DNA of 8,253 bases, from contig JAGVOV010000103.1 of the NCBI GenBank assembly GCA_020052545.1, positions 1-8,253 on the forward strand, written 5' to 3'. The notes under the pieces are model-generated. The model ran no database searches. It had not been told where the DNA came from and worked only from the letters and a program-made list of their open reading frames with translations. How positions within the stretch are numbered: position 1 is the stretch's first letter; every line of letters begins with the position of its first letter. This DNA is from an archaeon (GTDB lineage: Archaea > Nanobdellota > Nanobdellia > Woesearchaeales > JAGVOV01). Below are positions 5,388-8,253 of this stretch, in pieces. Made by a program: the position numbers and the translations under genes.

Positions 5388-7115
5388 GACCGCGGCAAAT
5401 TCGTCCTGCATGTCCTTCTCGATCTTCTTTAGGAAGGTTTCAAAGTCTGCCTCGAATTTGACTTCTGAGATCCTGTTCTTTGTCTTCGTGGCGAAGATGT
5501 CTGATATCGCACTGCCTTTGTCAAGAGCCTGGTTTGCGAGATCGTTGAACTTCAATATCGCCCTCATCATCTGGTACATCTTCGGTAGGCTGCAGTATGT
5601 ATCGATGTCATGATATGCATTCTGCTGCAAGAAAGCCTCTCTTATCAAGCGGGCAGTCTCAAGCACTATCTGCTGCCTCTCGGGCAGTGCATCGCTTCCG
5701 ACAAGCTGCACAATCTCGAGCAGCTTCTCCTCTTCCTGCAATATCGTCATGAACTTGTCTACCAAGTCGCGCCAGTCATCCGCAACATTCTTCTTGAACC
5801 AAGGTTCCAGAACATCCATGTACAGGCTATAGCTGTTAAGCCAATTTATGCTTGGGAAATGTCTCCTCTGCGCAAGCTTCGCATCCAGTGCCCAGAATGT
5901 CTTCGTGACCCTCAATGTATTCTGCGTCACTGGCTCTGAGAAATCTCCTCCTGGAGGGCTTACCGCGCCTATTATGCTGACGCTGCCCTGCTTGTCTGTC
6001 CCTTGCGGGATGACCATGCCTGCCCTTTCGTAGAAGGCAGCTAGCTTTGAGGATAGATAAGCAGGATAGCCTTCTTCGCCTGGCATCTCCTCAAGCCTTG
6101 AGGAAATCTCCCTCATAGCTTCTGCCCATCTTGATGTCGAATCTGCCATCAATGCGACAGAGTAGCCCATGTCCCTGTAATATTCTGCTATCGTGATGCC
6201 TGTGTAGACTGAAGCTTCTCTCGCTGCAACTGGCATGTTGCTTGTGTTCGCGATAAGCACTGTCCTGTTCATCAACGGCTTCTTTGTCTTTGGATCTATG
6301 AGGTGCGGAAATTCTGTCAATACTTCCGTCATCTCATTACCTCTTTCTCCGCAACCTATGTATACTATGATATCAGCGTCGCTCCATTTTGCGAGCTGCT
6401 GCTGCGACACAGTCTTTCCTGCGCCAAAGGGCCCGGGGATTGCCGCTGCGCCTCCTTTTGCCAAAGGAAAGAGCGCATCAAAGATCCTCTGTCCTGTGAG
6501 AAGAGGCATTGTCGGCGGTAATTTCTTCTTGTAATTCCGAGGTATTCTTACAGGCCACTTGTGCATCAGCTTCAGTTCTGTGCCGTTCTCAAGCTTGCCT
6601 ATCGTCTCTTCCACTGTGAACTTGCCCGAATTTATCTCTGCAAGCTTCCCTTTCACGTTAGGCGGCAGCATTATCTTGTGGATGTTGCCTGGCGTCTCTT
6701 CCACTTCTCCTATGAAAGCGCCAGCTTCAAGATTGTCTCCTTTCTTTGCTGTCGCCTTGAAATCCCATTTCTTTTTCAAATCCAAACCTGAGGCATCAAC
6801 TCCTCTCAATATGAAATCCCCCATCTGCTTCTGCAGCACTTCAAGCGGCCTCTGTATGCCATCATAGATGCTTGTCAATAGCCCTGGACCAAGAGAAACT
6901 GTCAGTGGTAAACCGGTGTTCTCTACCGGTTCGCCTGGCGCCAATTTTGATGTGTCTTCGTAAACCTGTATTGTAGTCCTAAGCCCATTGATCTGGATAA
7001 CTTCTCCCATGAGGCGCTCATTTCCAACCCTCACAATGTCGAACATCCTGGCATTTATGCCTTCAGCAACAACAACCGGACCCGCAATCCTGTATAATCT
7101 TCCAATTTTGCTCAT
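5382..7115 (-). CDS. atpA: A-type ATP synthase subunit A (catalytic)
   Basis: Subunit A carries the catalytic sites of A1, making or hydrolysing ATP as the central stalk turns. The 577 residues contain an N-terminal beta-barrel (1-75), the A/V-specific inserted domain (about 115-190), Walker A GPFGAGKT (228-235, Lys234), GCGERG with catalytic Glu257, the Walker B strand ending in Asp325 (ALMAD) and the ATPase signature [10 protein letters not shown] (421-430). A helical C-terminal domain follows. No intein interrupts the P-loop, although some archaeal A subunits have one. All key residues are present and length is normal. The ATG at 7115 has GAGGT six bases upstream, located within the last codons of atpF. 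The gap to atpF is 4 nt. The 3' end contains the Shine-Dalgarno of atpB. Confidence 0.97.
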   Translation of the reverse strand: MSKIGRLYRIAGPVVVAEGINARMFDIVRVGNERLMGEVIQINGLRTTIQVYEDTSKLAPGEPVENTGLPLTVSLGPGLLTSIYDGIQRPLEVLQKQMGDFILRGVDASGLDLKKKWDFKATAKKGDNLEAGAFIGEVEETPGNIHKIMLPPNVKGKLAEINSGKFTVEETIGKLENGTELKLMHKWPVRIPRNYKKKLPPTMPLLTGQRIFDALFPLAKGGAAAIPGPFGAGKTVSQQQLAKWSDADIIVYIGCGERGNEMTEVLTEFPHLIDPKTKKPLMNRTVLIANTSNMPVAAREASVYTGITIAEYYRDMGYSVALMADSTSRWAEAMREISSRLEEMPGEEGYPAYLSSKLAAFYERAGMVIPQGTDKQGSVSIIGAVSPPGGDFSEPVTQNTLRVTKTFWALDAKLAQRRHFPSINWLNSYSLYMDVLEPWFKKNVADDWRDLVDKFMTILQEEEKLLEIVQLVGSDALPERQQIVLETARLIREAFLQQNAYHDIDTYCSLPKMYQMMRAILKFNDLANQALDKGSAISDIFATKTKNRISEVKFEADFETFLKKIEKDMQDEFAAVR

Positions 7116-7119
7116 AGTC

Positions 7120-7416
7120 TTACCTCATTAAATCGATCCCTATAGCTTTTATTATCATCTTCCTCAGATTGTCCTGGCTTGCCTTCTCGCTCATCACGAT
7201 GAAGACGGGCTTGACACTTTTGTCGATCATGACCCTTTCATGCTCTCTGAACATCGCCATCGTCTCCTCATCCATTATGACGATGCCTATCTCTTTGTCC
7301 TGCTTAATCTGCTCTATGCTTTCCATTATCTTCTCTTTCGGCTCGAAAACTTTCCTTATGCCGGCTAGCTGGAAACCGAGCACGAATTTTGAATCACCCA
7401 GTATGGCTATCTCCAT
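7120..7416 (-). CDS. atpF: A-type ATP synthase subunit F
   Basis: Subunit F is the small central-stalk subunit that packs against D and modulates ATPase activity. The 98 residues start [20 protein letters not shown], the first strand, loop and helix of the family's Rossmann-like fold. IGIVIMDEE (43-51) is the second characteristic strand, and [10 protein letters not shown] (68-77) the third. Length is normal (about 100). The ATG overlaps the atpC stop by one base (TGATG), and the gene ends 4 nt before atpA, so it is tightly coupled within the C-F-A-B-D order. No feature departs from the family. Confidence 0.94.
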   Translation of the reverse strand: MEIAILGDSKFVLGFQLAGIRKVFEPKEKIMESIEQIKQDKEIGIVIMDEETMAMFREHERVMIDKSVKPVFIVMSEKASQDNLRKMIIKAIGIDLMR

Positions 7417-8253
7417 CAGGCAATCAGCTCTCTTTCAATTATCTCATGCTTGACATTCAACTGTTTTCCTTTTGTGAGCAGCTTAAGGTTCTTGACTTCA
7501 ATCTCCTTGGCGAACATATATGCCAAAATGACATCGATGCTCTGTATATTGACATGCAGCAGCCTCACTACCTGCCTCAAAAGCTCTTTCCTCAATTGCG
7601 TTTCTATGAATGTTAGATTTTTCTCTGTCTCAAGTATGTGTTTTATCTCTGGCTCATCCTTTAGCATGGCTGCGAGCTGCTCTGGGTTCTTTGCGGAAGT
7701 GTACTGTTTCATTTTCGCATCGAACCTGTCGCCAAAAGGTATTATGAACTTGTCCAGCTCGGCTTTCTGGATGCCGAGCTTCTGGAAATGCAGTATCGTG
7801 ATCAGGTTCTGTATCAAAACTTCTGTCTGGATGAAAGTCTTGAAATGTCCCCCTTGCTTCGGCAATGTCTTTGAGAATTCCATCATCTCCGAAAAGTATT
7901 GCTTATCTATGTAATTCTCGATGTCCGGAAGCTTTAGGTTGTGCAGGCTTTCTATGAATTTTGGATCGGGGTTGAAAAGCCCTGACTTCTTGAATACATC
8001 CTCAATCTGCATCTCTGCAAGATTCTTCAGTTTCGCCTCCGTCAATATGCCTACAGGAAGCAGCATGCTGCCCAGTTCTTCCTTGCTTATCGCCGCAAGC
8101 TTCGCCCTGACTATGGTCTTGATGTTCCAGTAATCGTAGCGCAGCATATAAGCAGACAACAAGGCTTGCATCTCGGGATCTGAGATCCTCTTCAGCTTCT
8201 CAAAGCTCCTCAAGAGATTCTTGTTTAAGACATTCTCCAAGAGGTCCGCGCCA
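7416..8253 (-). CDS. atpC: A-type ATP synthase subunit C, N terminus cut off by the window edge
   Basis: Subunit C (V-ATPase d/AC39 homologue) is the funnel-shaped socket that couples the D-F shaft to the rotor ring. The C-terminal ~278 residues are visible. The frame stays open to the window edge and continues upstream of a TTG at 8240 (GADLLENVLNK and so on), so that TTG is not the start. The family is about 350 residues, so perhaps 70 are missing. Family features are the all-helical build, LLSAYMLRYDYWNIKTIVRA near the edge, in the place of the L-xx-YLLRWDLENLK-type motif, and KLAAISKEELGSMLLPVG just after it. A second repeat of the same kind occurs near the C terminus (DVILAYMFAKEIEVKNLKLL). 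The stop overlaps the atpF ATG by one base. Confidence 0.93.
   Translation of the reverse strand, partial: GADLLENVLNKNLLRSFEKLKRISDPEMQALLSAYMLRYDYWNIKTIVRAKLAAISKEELGSMLLPVGILTEAKLKNLAEMQIEDVFKKSGLFNPDPKFIESLHNLKLPDIENYIDKQYFSEMMEFSKTLPKQGGHFKTFIQTEVLIQNLITILHFQKLGIQKAELDKFIIPFGDRFDAKMKQYTSAKNPEQLAAMLKDEPEIKHILETEKNLTFIETQLRKELLRQVVRLLHVNIQSIDVILAYMFAKEIEVKNLKLLTKGKQLNVKHEIIERELIA

Noticed and set aside
5382..7115. Intein or self-splicing insert in subunit A
   Set aside because: The P-loop and all flanking motifs are contiguous and the protein is of ordinary length.
1..8253. tRNA, rRNA, CRISPR arrays, insertion sequences or long repeats
   Set aside because: No cloverleaf-like segments, regularly spaced repeats, transposase motifs or terminal inverted repeats were seen by eye; nearly every base is in a gene.

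Overview
The window looks archaeal. It carries most of an A-type (A1A0) ATP synthase operon, archaeal TATA boxes placed where leaderless transcripts would start, an Mtq2-type HemK methyltransferase and a small kinase-like protein of the archaeal COG2112 type. The very short genes, the Cys-rich lipoprotein and a small helical protein of a kind I associate with Woesearchaeota-like genomes suggest a DPANN archaeon. That lineage call is inference only.

Layout, left to right. (1) Bases 1-242, plus strand: the end of a small Cys-rich lipoprotein gene. (2) Bases 243-500, minus strand: a small four-Cys protein whose stop codon abuts the lipoprotein stop. (3) Bases 501-582: a short divergent promoter region. 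(4) Bases 583-3369, plus strand: a compact run of six genes. These are a NUDIX hydrolase, an Mtq2/HemK-like methyltransferase, a Tat-exported protein, a kinase-like protein, a two-helix membrane protein and a small helical protein. Gaps are 23 nt, -14, -4, 23 and -16. (5) Bases 3350-8253, minus strand: ATP synthase genes in transcription order C (5' end cut by the window edge), F, A, B, D, converging on the plus-strand cluster with a 20-bp overlap of coding ends.

The minus-strand genes make the soluble and stalk part of the ATP synthase: A and B form the catalytic hexamer, D and F the central rotor shaft, and C the socket joining the shaft to the membrane ring. Membrane subunits I and K and peripheral-stalk subunit E are not in the window and would be expected beyond the right edge, upstream of C. 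The plus-strand cluster is not a recognised pathway. The Tat protein and the kinase-like gene are translationally coupled (ATGA), and the last two genes also overlap, so protein pairs that act together are plausible but unproven.

Two modes of translation initiation appear side by side. ATP synthase genes A and B have Shine-Dalgarno sites. Three plus-strand genes have a TATA box whose first T lies exactly 30 nt before the start codon, as expected for leaderless mRNAs. In two of these, the upstream gene's stop codon sits inside the TATA box in the same register.
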